Assembly (NCBI GenBank): GCA_019828595.1
Contig: JAHQRK010000006.1
Span: forward strand, 2,914,001-2,978,000
Reading direction: 5' to 3'
From: Aphanomyces cochlioides
Lineage: Eukaryota > Oomycota > Saprolegniomycetes > Saprolegniales > Verrucalvaceae
Length of the DNA: 64,000 bases
Shown piece by piece: positions 19,804 to 31,470 of this stretch. Both the position numbers and the translations under genes were made by a program. Under the pieces are notes generated by a model, which worked only from the letters and a program-made list of their open reading frames with translations, was not told the origin of the DNA and searched no databases. Position 1 is the first letter of the stretch. Each line of letters opens with the position of its first letter.

Positions 19804-20719
19804 TTGAATTGGATTGGTTGCTTGGAGTCGGGGAGGAGAGGATGTGGAAGACACAAACAAAGCGGGCCAACGAAGCCGTCATCCAAATGCCACCACGCTG
19901 ACTTCGATGTCCAAATGGAGAAGACAATCTCAAAGCGTGTATTATGGACCAAAGATGCCGTTGGGGATGGAATAACAAGCATGGATGTCATTATCAACTG
20001 GATGTTCAACGAAACAAGCTATAAACGATGAAAGGGTGGAGACAAAAGCAGTGGGCCAACAAAGCATCGTTAGCTTCCGAATTAGTTAGCATACTATCTA
20101 ACCACGGCATTCACCATCGAACAATCAAAGACGTCGTCCAAAAGATTGGCGACATTGAGAGATCTTCCCGAACGGCTTGCGACTGGCTTGCCAATACAGG
20201 CCAAGGTGTGGAGGATGAAACAAGTGTACAAAAGGAAGTGAAAAGGATTTGCCCGTATTATTACATTCTCGACGATGTCATGAGAGACCGTGCGTCGACT
20301 GCTCCCCTCTTGACAAGTGATAATCTTGATGACATTGGCGATAGTGATGATGCCGACAAACCAATCGAAAAAAAGCCCCCGGCTCGGACAAGAAAAGAAC
20401 TGCTAGCGCAGCCAAATTGGATGAATGGGTTGATATCAACTCTCGATCATATGAATTGAAACGCGAAAAATTTCACTTTACACGTGAATTCGAGCGCCAG
20501 AAGCTAGAATTCGACATGCAACGTGAAGCAAGACTGGCAGAAGAGACCAAGGCCAATATCAAACTGCTCACAATTCAAGCTGAAGAATCGCAATGGAAAT
20601 TCGAGCATAATCGTGAAATGGCTGAGGTTGCTGCACGTATAATGATGATTGAAATGCGACGAGAACTCAAAGAAAAGGGGTGGACAGATAGTGAGATTGA
20701 TAAAGCATGCTCAATATAA
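19804..20719 (+). pseudogene. SANT/Myb-like partner gene of Harbinger locus 1, broken
   Basis: Fragments in several frames form one protein: SKRVLWTKDAVGDGITSMDV, IHHRTIKDVVQKIGDIE, a CPYYYILDDVMRDRAST segment, then a basic/acidic linker and a long charged helix (REFERQKLEFDMQREARLAE) ending EIDKACSI. This order matches the DNA-binding accessory proteins that accompany PIF/Harbinger transposases. Lesions: a TGA near 20029 where a Trp codon is likely, a shift just after, and another in the A-rich tract near 20367. The transposase of the same locus lies convergently, 48 bases beyond the stop. Family name is moderate confidence; link to the transposase is inferred from orientation and from two similar pairs in this window. 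Confidence 0.6.
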
Positions 20720-20766
20720 ATGTATTAAAAGTTAAAAGGGATAGTTCGTGTCATATAGGAGCTCCT

Positions 20767-22034
20767 CTAAACAACATTGCGCTTGTCAACTCCATTGCGA
20801 TCATCAGTATCGTCATTGGATATCTCCGAAACACTTAATGGGAAGCAAACACGGCAATCTCTGAGATCAGCGTTGCAATTGCAATTATTCTGCATTTCAA
20901 TCCACTCCGAAGGGATGTCGTCGTGCTCGGCCACTAGAATGTTGTGTAGAATGCAAGCTGCAACAAAAGTTTCAATGATTCTGGCCATTGCTTGCTTTCC
21001 ATCCATTAGCTTTCGCATGCGTTTGAGATATTGAAAGCGGCATTTTAGCATCCCTATGCAATGCTCAGACAGCTTGACTCGACCCTTACCAAGATGCAAA
21101 TTGAACCAAGCTCTATGATGGTCCATTGCTAGATGAGGATGGGTTTTGAACGCAGTAATGAGACAAGGGCACACTTTGTATGCAGAATCACCAAGCAAAT
21201 ATTGATCAGGAAGGAAGTATTGCTGCTGGCAATAAAAACTTCTGCAATTTGCCAAACACGGTTGTCATGCGTCGAACCAGGCCAACCAGTATGGATATCG
21301 CGAATTACACCCCGATGATCACAAATAACTTGAGCAGGAACAGCATAGCAGCCCTTACGAGAGTAGTAATCCTCGCCATCCAGCTTTGGTTTAAATTCAA
21401 AGGGGAAAATAAAGCCAATGCAATTTCGAAAACCACACATTTCATGGATTTCCAATGCAATGGCAGATGCTTCTGCTGGATTTGTCCACTGAACACAAGC
21501 TTTGCGGAGTCTCATGACGACCTGAGTGACTCGTACAATGAACAGACTAACTGTACCGGCACCAATACCAAAAAAGGAGACCATGTGCTCATTTGACGCT
21601 GCATTTCCATTTCTGCCCAAGAAGTATAGAAACACAAGCAAATGATACGGCACAGAGCTCTTAGACAACTTACCAGCAGTAGATGCAAAGACTCGATCAT
21701 GCTTGACGAGATCCACAATATGATGAAAAGAACGACGTCCGACTCGAAAGAGCTTTCGAAATCGACTTGCCTTAACTTGAAACAAAAAGTAATGTAAGCG
21801 AGAGCTTTTAAAGTAATCGTTTGAGCGAGATATGAAATACCGGCGACACTCGATTGACTGAACAAACATGACTAACTGGTAATCGAGATCGTCTTCTTCA
21901 CTGCCATGATCGTCCAATAAATCACGGTTGAGTCTCATAAGTCTTCGTCTTTCCAACACTTTCGTGGCATGACGCAGTATGATTTGACGTTCACTGATCT
22001 TCACCATGCCAACAGCGCTGCAACTTGTCGCCAC
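20767..22034 (-). pseudogene. PIF/Harbinger (DDE_Tnp_4) transposase, locus 1, broken
   Basis: Two overlapping minus-strand frames make one transposase. The upstream part (22034-~21245) has an N-terminal helical region, the HTH-like LSKSSVPYHLLVFLYFLGRN and the core DGEDYYSRKGCYAV..GWPGSTHDNRVW with the second Asp. The downstream part (~21255-20767) has YLLGDSAYKVCP and the helical end with CILHNILV. A frameshift lies near 21240. At the first catalytic Asp the sequence reads CIGFIFPFEF where relatives have an IDGT-type motif, so about four residues including the Asp are missing. Either lesion would inactivate the enzyme. Confidence 0.8.
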
Positions 22035-22768
22035 GACTTGTCAACACGACTTGTGGGGTTTCACAGCAAACACAGAAAGAAACGTCAGTAATTGGCTAAG
22101 GAGATGCGGGAAATCAACAATTTACACTGTTAAAAAATACGTCATTATTTTTTTAAAAATGTTGCTCAAAACTTTTTAAATGACATGATTGTTCGTGTAT
22201 ACAACATTTACAAAAGTTTCTTTAAGTTCCAAAACGTCTGACTTGTCGCTTAAAAAACTAACCAAGACATTTCCCATTGCGATTACTTTTCGTTGAAACT
22301 TATAGCTATAAGTACAGTCTACAGCTGAGAACCATGAAATCCAGGATTGAAAAGGTTTGAATGTGATATTTTTTAATGTAAAGTTAAAAGAAACTTCTAA
22401 AAACTCCGACTTTGACGTTGAAAAAACCAAACAAGACATGACAAAAGTTGATGTTTCTCGACTGATATCCTCATGAAGTGTTCCTAAGTACCTTGTCCTA
22501 AAATATCAAGCCTTGAATCGTTTGGGAAGTGTGAGTTTTTTAGGTCATTTTGCAAGTTTCTTTTAGATTATATAATCCTAAAAGAATCTTGTAAAAGAAT
22601 GAAAAGCTCCTGAAAACACAATTCTGATAAGAAACAAGCAAATTAAATAAAAACGAATGTACCAAATCTCTTTTTTTGTTGGACGTGGACCCCCGACTGT
22701 AATTAAATGTGCGTGTGCACAAATCACAAATTCTCCACGAAGAAAACACTCACTGGATACATTTCATC
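22035..22768. other. AT-rich spacer between two Harbinger loci
   Basis: No gene. The ends of the two Harbinger elements presumably lie here, but no convincing inverted repeats with 3-bp duplications were found. Confidence 0.4.
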
Positions 22769-23483
22769 ATGCTGAAGAGGAAGGTGGTTGGACGGGGAAG
22801 CGGATTCACCAAGTCTGAGGTGGAATCGCTGTTGGAGTTGCTCGAGACGTATCGTCTTTTGTGCACGACTGAGTGGGAAGCTGTCTTTAAGAAACATGAA
22901 AAGCGCTATCCAGCGCTGAACCGAACAGTAGACTCGATCAGACGGAAGTTTGCCACTCTCTATCGAACTGCCATTCCGACTGGGGATCCCTTAATCCCAC
23001 ATGAAGTGCGTCGGGCAAAACTGATACGATCGAAGATGAATGAACGAGCTGACATGGGAGATGGCAGCTAGGTAGACGGCTTACCTCCAAGTGATGTGGA
23101 ATATGATATAGACCGTCACGACGACACACAGGAAGAGATGGAGTTGGAACAACAAGTGGACAAAACTGCAAGCAATTCGTTCATGGTCGATGACCAGGAC
23201 GCTCCAGCTGCAGCAAACCCGATAGCCTCAGTCGCAAGCTCCTTTTAGCGGTCCTCGCCCGCTAATGCGAAAGCGATTTAAGCAAGAAAATGGAGACACG
23301 TCAACAATGCTGGAATTTATGAAGATTCAAATGATCATTGAAGAGAAACGCCTGCAAATTGAACGAGAGCGTCATGAGGAAGAGCGCCTGCGTCGAGAGG
23401 AGGAGCGACAAGAAAGAATTGAAGAAAGGCGCCAACGTGACCTTGAGCGCCAGAGAAGACAAGAAGAGCTTGATCAGGAGTGA
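22769..23483 (+). pseudogene. SANT-like partner gene of Harbinger locus 2, with stops
   Basis: It starts at ATG 22769 with a SANT/Myb-like domain: GSGFTKSEVESLLELLETY, TEWEAVFKKHEKRYP, RTVDSIRRKFATLY. The reading frame meets TAG after about 100 codons (23069), continues with an acidic linker (VDGLPPSDVEYDIDRHDD), meets further stops near 23246, and resumes as an Arg/Glu-rich coiled coil (23265-23483). That order, SANT domain then acidic linker then charged helix, is the same as at locus 1. The transposase is convergent. Confidence 0.62.
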
Positions 23484-23539
23484 CTCCAGAGGCAAGAAGA
23501 ACTACGAGAAGAGTGCAGGGAGAGGAGATAGGAGATGAT

Positions 23540-25315
23540 GACACTCTTCATGTTAGCATTTAGAGGCTCAAATAATTCAAATGCATCTTTATTTTCATGA
23601 TCATATGAGCCTAGATTTATTAGTGTATTTGCTTCACAGCTCGGATGTGGAATGTAGGTGGACTGGATTTGATTAATGCCAACACGACGTGTTCTGAAGT
23701 TGAAGAGGAGACCTATCATGTTCAAAATCAGTCGTCGTTCGCCACGTTCTTCGTACACGAGTCGGTCTTTCAATCGAGGGAATGAACTTTTCAATGCTCT
23801 GTTTGACGCAATGATGTAGCTTGACGGGCTTGGACAACAGCGCGCCGATCTGATGTGGATGGCATGTCTTGGCCTGACTTGATCAAAAACTCAAACTTTG
23901 AGCCACAAAATGCTGAATCGACGACAACTCGTACGTTGTACTCGTCGTAAATATTTTTTCATCTTCGTGTAGAGCCCCCCGCATTCAGCAATGAGGGAAG
24001 CATGCATTGAGCCAGGTGCATTCAGCACGCAAGCTGCAATAACTCCATTTGGACAAAATACGAACACGTTGCTCACGTAGTGATCATGCGTCCATCCATT
24101 GTAATACATATTTTGTATAATAGCATCGCCTGACTGCTCGAGATAGAGCTTCAATTCATCGGCGACAGCCCAAACATTGTCCAGCATTGAGTGTTTACTT
24201 TGCGCGGCAGCACAAAATGCAACAAGCTCCTCTTTTGTTGGTAAACAAATTTTGGCATATTCGTTCTTGATGAGAATGCGTACTAGAATGCGCCTCCCAA
24301 ATCTCAAAAACAGCGAGCAAACAGAAGCAGTAATTCCAAAAAGCATGCAGAGTACCATTGTTGTTCCTCGAGTACGAGTCCACGCCAAATTCAAGGCCAG
24401 ACATGACGCAGCATCCATACTTCTGGGGCGTCCTTTTGATTTGTTTCGTTTGTCTTTGATCGAGCCGCATGCTGTGTTACGTGAAAATGCATCGAAGTTT
24501 GGCTGGAACAAGCCACAGAGATGCCAAAAAGTTGCAAAATCTAAGGGCGGGTCTGGACGCCACCAAAAATGGCATAAAATGCCAAAAATGCCATAATTCG
24601 AAATATGCCATAATTTTCCATTTTGACTGTCTGGATGCCACCTTCTCAAAGAATTTTTGTCACAATTTTCTGGAGTTTTGGCCAAATTATGCCATAAAAA
24701 AATGGACCAAATTGGTCTATTTTTTTATGACATATTTTCGTCATGAACGCACTGATCGAGTCAAGCTTGAGATTCAGCTTGTCATCTCTACAAAATACAC
24801 ACAAACACTATATATTATCACTATTGCATGTTCTAACACTAAGAAGCGACAGTGATCGAGCCTTGCTCATCTCTGGCTCATTTCAAAGTTTCCGGTAGGA
24901 AGTGACTGACACAGCAGTATGACAACAATCATCTGTACCGGTAATGTTGATGTTTCTTGTGGGCCAAAAGTTGTGGCATCCAGACAAATAACAAATTCTC
25001 CAACTATTCCATTTTAAATTGTGAATTTGGAACTTTGGAAAATTTTTGCAAAATGTCATTTCAGTTTTATGGAATAAAAAAATTGATGGGCATCCAGACC
25101 AGCCCTAAGCCAGTAAACGTGATGAGCGATTGGTCGCAACCAGACCCCAGCAAAGTTGCCCAGGGACTCAGACGTGGGCTCACTAGGCTTACTCTTGGTA
25201 TCCTCCTGTCCCGCCTTCGCCTTTCTTCGTCGATCAAGCGAAGATGAAAGGAGTCTTTGCGGGCATCATCTCGCGCCAGTCGATGCAAGTAGAGCAATAG
25301 AAACCACTTTTTCAT
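23540..25315 (-). pseudogene. Harbinger (DDE_Tnp_4) transposase, locus 2, split by a MITE
   Basis: The N-terminal part starts at 25315 (MKKWFLLLYLHRLARDD, Arg-rich helix, SLITFTGL) and continues after the MITE with DFATFWHLCGLFQPNFDAFS, KGRPRSMDAASCLALNLAW, an ILVRILI helix and the core NVWAVADELKLYLEQSGD (first Asp kept), NGWTHDHYVSNVFVF and NAPGSMHASLIAE. The second catalytic position is Ala here (MHAS; HD expected). After about 23935 the frame shifts; the third catalytic region (VVVDSAF) and the end (SFPRLKDRLVYEERGERRLILNM) are in other frames. So it has an insertion, a catalytic substitution and frameshifts. The 3' limit is approximate. Confidence 0.75.
24545..25105. mobile_element. Harbinger-type MITE, 561 bp, TAA target duplication
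   Basis: Ends GGGCGGGTCTGGACGCC and (inverted) GGGCTGGTCTGGATGCC with TAA directly outside on both sides. The ends match those of the Harbinger element at 58801-61462 (GGGCCCGTCTGGATAT). A second, inner pair of gtctggatgccac / gtggcatccagac motifs sits ~80-135 bp inside. Excising it with one TAA rejoins the locus 2 transposase in frame (SLITFTGL + DFATFWHL). Confidence 0.88.
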
Positions 25316-26792
25316 GTGATGGGTCCAATTGTAAAGTAAACAGAAAAGAGAAGTGACGGAACAAAATTGAGCATTCGAATTTCAGTTGCCGGATGGTAGA
25401 CTTACAAATATCTAGCGGCACGATTCAGTCCAAGTTATGGCTCGATCGTGATAAAGATAAAGTATGGGTGCGGTGGCACGATTTGGAGATTTCCGTGCAT
25501 GTTTCGACCAGAATTCATGGTCGTTCACCAGAGTTCTTCTTTGATGCAAATTCGGGCGACTGACATCTCTATTAGCAGTCATGGCCTGCTGTGAGCATGG
25601 ACCATCACCGAATAAATTACAACACACCTTGATGAACCAATCCTTGTTGTTTGTACCGCATGAGATGTGGCATTTTCGATGGGCAACAACGATGGGCGGA
25701 ATGGCTCGCATCACTCGATTTTAGTCTCTTAGTTCGTCTCGTTCAGCATGAAATGGGCAGGTGCTAGTTCTCTCTAAACAACATGCTGCCTTTATACCCT
25801 CACCGAATGAGCTCGAGTCGTAGCAAAGCTATGGATGTACCAGTATACATGCAGCAGGCGTCGGAGTAAAAATGATGATTCAAAAATAATGTTTACTGGC
25901 CCAACGTGGCTCTACAGTGTACACTAGGGTGGAACTTTGGCATTTACACGTGTGGAAGTTGCAACATGGAGAACCACACATTGATCAAGTTTATAGAAGC
26001 GACCAACTACTACACAAATATGTGCAAAAAGCATACCTTCATGGAGAAGACAACGGAGGAATGAAGAGAACTAACGAAAAGGAGACCGGTACAAGGCTGT
26101 GAATGGGCAAACTCGACCAGGTGGTCGGTGAGTTGATCTACGATCGCACAACCGAAAGATCATCCGCAACTTATCCGGCGTGCGTGTAACCAGGAAGCAT
26201 TTGCACTCACGTGTAACCACGTGCAAGTGTAAAACACCAACACGCGTGAACCTCCACACATTGTCACACACGCTCCAACGCTTGAATTTCGCAACTTGAT
26301 GGGCACTTTATCAACCTCATCGACGACTACATCATGCAAGTTTTCATAGTTGTTGACCAACTTATACATAATGGCATTCTTGACAAAACTCAGTCGACAC
26401 TGCGAGATGTTTTGAGCTTCGGCGGACAATAGTACATAATGCTCCCACTTTGGCTGGATGTTTCTATGAACCACATGCTCGCAATACGCACCTAAAAAAT
26501 TCACTCCGATAGCACGATGTGCATTTGCTCATCAAGCCGAGAATATGAAGGTCCGCTTGATCGCAAGCGAGCTCAGTACGCTGGTGGTTTCACTAAGCCA
26601 TGCTATGACCCGTTCTCGAGCCTATAAAGATCCTCTGGGAAACGCTAGCCAGGTTATTATCATCTCGGTTGGAGCATTTGATCACGATTTTCATGTGGCT
26701 ATGTAATCACAGATTCGCACTTATGGCCAACACTGCGTAATTGAAACCACACGAGAAAGTCATCACAGTAACACTTGCAGGCTTCTATCGAC
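25316..26792 (+). promoter_or_regulatory. Upstream region of PDR gene B
   Basis: From about 25788 to the start codon this aligns with the gene A upstream region, minus A's two insertions, so it approximates the ancestral promoter. It shares cttgcaggcttctatc just before the ATG. 25316-25787 is unassigned. Confidence 0.55.
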
Positions 26793-29700
26793 ATGAGCAA
26801 GTCCGCCGAGAGCTTCCTTGCCGAAGGATCGGAAAATTTCCACGATATGTTGGCCAACAACCTCGAGACGGCCACCGGCAAGGCCATGCCCCAAGTCGAA
26901 ATCCGCTTCAAGGACCTTTCGATTGCGGCAGATGTCGTCATGGCCACCAAGGACGGTGCCAATGAACTCCCGACCTTGGCGAACCATGCCAAGAAGTCCT
27001 TGATGGGACTTGCCAAGTCCAAGCGCGTCTTCCACAAAGACATCCTCCACCCTGTCAGCGGTGTCTTCAAGCCAGCTACCATGACATTGCTCTTGGGTCA
27101 ACCTAGTTCCGGCAAGTCGTCTTTGATGAAGATGCTTGCTGGTCGCTTCCCCATGGAAAAGAACATCACTGTCGGCGGCTCCCTCACCTACAACGGCGCC
27201 TGCAAAGAGGAAGTGAAGAAGCAAATCCCTCAGTTTGTGTCGTACATGAGCCAACGCGACCACCACTTTCCACAATTGACGGTGCAAGAAACGATGGAAT
27301 TTGCGCACCAGTCCTGCGGTGGTGTCGTTCCCCAACGCGTCTTGGACTCCCTTGTGTCGGGTACCCCTGAAGAAAACGCCCAAGCCAAGGAAATCATCGA
27401 AGCCTTGTACCAAGTGTACCCTGACGTGATTGTCCGCCAACTTGGTTTGACAAACTGCAAGGACACCATTGTCGGTAACGCCATGATGCGAGGTGTCTCC
27501 GGTGGTGAACGCAAGCGTGTCACGATCGGGGAGATGGAGTTCGGTATGAAGCAAGTGTCGCTCATGGACGAAGTCTCGACTGGTTTGGACTCCGCTGCCA
27601 CTTTCGACATTGTCAAGTCGCAACGCAGCATGGCCAAGTCTCTCAAGAAGACGATTGTCATCGCCTTGTTGCAACCTTCGCCTGAAGTTTTTGAACTTTT
27701 CGACGATGTGATGATCATGAACGAAGGCTATGTCATGTACCATGGTCCCCGCGCCGAAGCTTTGAGCTATTTCGAATCTTTCGGTTTCAAGTGTCCTCCC
27801 ACTCGTGATGTTGCCGACTTCTTGCTCGACTTGGGTACCCCTCAACAACACCAATATGTGGTTCCTGGCATGACCAACGTGCCTCGCTACCCTTCGGATT
27901 TCGCTGCCCTCTTCCAAGAATCCACTATTTACCGCTACATGATGGAACACGTTGAAGGCCCCGTGCATCCTCTGTTGCTCCATGACGCTGACCACCACAT
28001 GAAGGAAATGCCTGAATTCCAAAACGACTTCAAGACCAGCACGATGCAGTTGGTGCGTCGCCAAACCAAGGTGTTGTTGCGTAACACCGTCTTCATCAAG
28101 ACGCGTGCCATCATGGTCATCCTCATGGGTCTGTTGTACTCGACGACGTTCTACCAAGTGAATGCCAACGTTGCCCAAGTCATGTACGGTGTGATCTTCC
28201 AAGCGATTTTGTTTTTGGCTTTGGGTCAAGTCGCCTTACTTCCTTCTTTCTTGGACGCCCGTGAGATCTTCTACAAGCAACGCAGTGCCAACTTTTATCG
28301 TACGCTCTCCTTCGTCTTGGCTCAAACGATCACGCAAATCCCATTCAGTGTGGCCGAGTCCGTCATCTTCGGTACGATTATCTACTGGGTGTCTGGCTTT
28401 GTATCGAATGTCGGTGCTTTCTTCATCTATGAACTCATCTTGCTCATGACCAACATCTTGTTCGCCACGTGGTTCTTCTTCATTGCGGTCATCTCTCCAA
28501 ATTTGCACGTCGCCAAGCCATTGTCCATGGTGTCTGTCTTGTTCTTTATCCTGTACGCTGGTTTCGTCATCCAAAAGCGCGATATCCCGGACTACTTGAT
28601 CTGGATTTACTGGATTGATCCTATCACGTGGGCCATGCGCGCATTGTCGGTCAACCAATACATGCGTGGTGAATTCGATGTCTGCAACTACAAGGGCGTT
28701 GAATACTGCAAGACGAACAACGGCAAGAAGATGGGTGTTGTGCAATTGGAATCGTTCGGCATGCCCACTGGCAAGGAATGGATCTGGTACTGCTTGATCT
28801 ACCTGGTCGTCTTGTACGTGCTCTTTGTCGCCATGTCGTTCGTCACCTTGGAATACATTCGCTACGAAAACGGCCACGGCATTGCCCTCTCCGAAGAACA
28901 ATCCAAAGACGAGGAAGATGACGATGGCAAGTCGTATACAAAGATGCCTGCTACCCCTGCCGGGTCTCAAGCTTCCGACTCTGTAATTGTCCCGGTCCAA
29001 GAATTTGTTCCTGTTACGCTAGCCTTCAAGGACTTGCATTACTTTGTGCCCAACCCGACCAAGGGAGAACCTGAATTGGAACTTCTCAAGGGTGTCAGTG
29101 GCTATGCTTTGCCTGGTACGGTGACGGCTTTGATGGGATCGTCGGGTGCTGGCAAGACGACTTTGATGGATGTGATTGCCGGTCGTAAGACTGGCGGCAA
29201 GATCGTTGGTGATATTTTGTTGAACGGCTACACGGCGACTGACTTGGCCATTCGTCGATGCACTGGTTACTGCGAGCAAATGGACATTCACTGCGAAAGT
29301 GCGACCTTCCGTGAAGCGTTGATCTTCAGTGCCATGCTTCGTCAATCAAGTGATATTCCCACAGCTACGAAGTTGGCCCATGCTGAGGAATGCATTCGTT
29401 TGTTGGAAATGCAAAACATTGCCGACTCGATCATCCGTGGCAGTTCCGTGGAACAAATGAAACGTTTGACGATCGGTGTCGAGCTGGCTGCTGCTCCAAG
29501 TGTGTTGTTCTTGGATGAACCTACTTCTGGTTTGGATGCCCGCTCTGCTAAGATCATTATGACTGGTATTCACAAGATTGCCTCGACGGGTCGGACGGTG
29601 GTTTGCACGATCCATCAGCCATCGAAGGAAGTGTTTGAGATGTTTGACAGCTTGCTCTTGCTCAAGCGTGGTGGTGAAACTGTGTTCTACGGTGACTTGG

Positions 29701-30052
29701 GCCACAAGTCTGCTCACTTGATTGAATACTTTATGCGCATTCCCGGTACTCCTGAAATGGCCCCTGGCTACAACCCAGCTACGTGGATGTTGGAAGTGAT
29801 CGGTGCTGGTGTCGAAACCAAGGTGACCAACACGACTGACTACGTTGAGGTATTCCAAAACAGCGAAGAGTACAAGCAATTGCAAGCTGCTTTGGTCGTA
29901 CATACCGTGCCTCGTGCTGACGTCCCTGAAATGAACTACATCTCCAAACGTGCCGCCACCAATGCTATCCAATGCCAATATGTTGTGCAGCGCTTCATGC
30001 GCATGTACTGGCGCACTCCTTCATACAACTACACTCGTATCCTGTTGTCTGC
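26793..30052 (+). pseudogene. PDR-type ABC transporter copy B, 5' part, cut at the start of TMD2
   Basis: It starts at ATG 26793 (MSKSAESFLAEGSENF) and is open for 1086 codons with NBD1, TMD1 and NBD2 complete and all motifs as in copy A (one difference near the NBD2 H-loop: GIHKIAS, copy A GIRKIAS). At 30052 the ABC sequence stops inside the first TMD2 helix (RILLSA) and joins a retroelement fragment; the frame runs on 34 foreign codons to 30155. The missing TMD2 is found at 35713-36913. A pump without TMD2 is unlikely to work. Residues ~520-680 match copy C better than copy A, while both flanks match A. Confidence 0.9.
29639..30052 (+). repeat. 414-bp ABC segment repeated at 35713-36126
   Basis: The stretch from gatgtttgacagc to ctgttgtctgc occurs on both sides of the retroelement block in the same orientation, with no difference seen by eye. 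It is far too long for an integration target duplication. Confidence 0.88.
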
Positions 30053-30054
30053 AG

Positions 30055-30792
30055 AAAGGTCTTGCCCCCATTACAGTATTCTGCGGTCTCAAACCTTCCC
30101 TCCCTTTGGATGGCTTAGTGGACACAGACACTTTCGAAGTTGTCGACTACAATGACTTCATTTCGTCACGCTACGATGGTCTCGAAAACTTGCAAAGATC
30201 TCTGCAAAACATGCATCGTTCAATTGCCGAGCACAAAGACAAAGTTCGGTCCCAAAAACGCTGTCTACGCAAAGCTCAGCCTCGTCAATTCACTGTTGGC
30301 GAATTCGTCCTTGTTTTGAAGCGGTCCACGAACATACCAAAAACGCTCTACCGTTGGGATGGACCCTGGGTAGTCTACAAAGTCATCTCCGACTGGTGTT
30401 ATGAGGTGCAAAATTACGAGTCGAAAACATTGATCGTAGCGCATGCTTGCCGTCTTAAACTCTACACCAACGGCACGCAAGAATTGACTAATGAGCTGTT
30501 GGAGTCTATCAAATTTTGCGCAATTGGGAACGAAGTGAAATCAATTATTGACGCAAGATATAACCATCAACAGGACCAATTTGAGTGCCTCGTCGTATGG
30601 CTGGGAATGGACGATGAATCGACTTGGAAACCCGCTCAACACATTTACGAAGACGTGTTCCAACTTTTCAAACAATTCCTCAGTGAAAAACTCGACACCA
30701 CCCCACCAAATTCAGCCAAATTCAAGCTTTTCGACGATATGGCGAAGAAATTTCCAATTGACGGCCTCCCCCACGCGTCACGCAAGCCCTAA
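30055..30792 (+). pseudogene. Ty3/gypsy pol 3' fragment (integrase tail, chromodomain), inverted extra copy
   Basis: Plus-strand copy of the last 245 codons of pol, starting KGLAPITVFCG and ending PHASRKP. It includes the post-integrase region (YRWDGPWVVYKV) and a chromodomain-like segment (VKSIIDARYNHQQDQFECLV, DDESTWKPA). It is fused in frame neither to its own pol start nor to the true ABC frame. A 5'-truncated remnant. Confidence 0.85.
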
Positions 30793-30884
30793 AAAAAACA
30801 GCCCAAGCAAGTCAGGCATTAAGCCCGTTCGGCTGCTCGCCGGCCTTGCGCTTCACTATGCTGGCCTCTCTTCTGGAAGGGCAG

Positions 30885-31114
30885 TGTAGTGCCTGAAGCC
30901 TCATCACATGTATCTCGTTCCTTTTTCTCTGGCCTTTCATTTCTCAGTGCTTCTCCCTTGCCGGCTTGCCTTTCCTTGCTTTTCCTGCAAGGGGATACTC
31001 AAACTGATCTGCCTAGCATTGCCATAGCCAGACCAGCTTCTTCTCTAACTCTTAATCTCAGTTTCCAACTTGCCATCTAGTTGCCAAGCGCCCCCTCAAC
31101 GCTGGACGTGCCTG
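30885..31114 (+). repeat. LTR, third copy, truncated
   Basis: Starts tgtagtgcc after the purine-rich ctggaagggcag. It lacks the last ~23 bp of the LTR and, like the 35460-35712 copy, lacks the 11-bp insert of 31115-31378. Confidence 0.85.
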
Positions 31115-31378
31115 TGTAGTGCTATCACGAGCTTTCACAGGCACGTCCAGCGTTGAGGGGGCGCTTGGCAACTAGATGGCAAGTTGGAAACTGAGATTAA
31201 GAGTTAGAGAAGAAGCTGGTCTGGCTATGGCAATGCTAGGCAGATCAGTTTGAGTATCCCCTTGCAGGAAAAGCAAGGAAAGGCAAGCCGGCAAGGGAGA
31301 AGCAGGGAAATGCAACTGAGAAATGAAAGGCCAGAGAAAAAGGAACGAGATACATGTGATGAGGCTTCAGGCACTACA
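31115..31378 (-). repeat. 3' LTR of the minus-strand retroelement (264 bp)
   Basis: TG..CA-type ends (tgtagtg / cactaca). It differs from the 5' LTR by an 11-bp insertion and a few substitutions. A polypurine-like tract (ggaagggcag, minus strand) abuts it. Confidence 0.9.
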
Positions 31379-31470
31379 CTGCCCTTCCAGAAGAGAGGCC
31401 AGCATAGTGAAGCGCAAGGCCGGCGAGCAGCCGAACGGGCTTAATGCCTGACTTGCTTGGGCTGTTTTTT

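Noticed and set aside
29950..30792. Open frame crossing from ABC sequence into retroelement pol
   Set aside because: Its first part is an out-of-frame reading of the ABC gene; only the pol-derived part is biological, and it lacks its own start.
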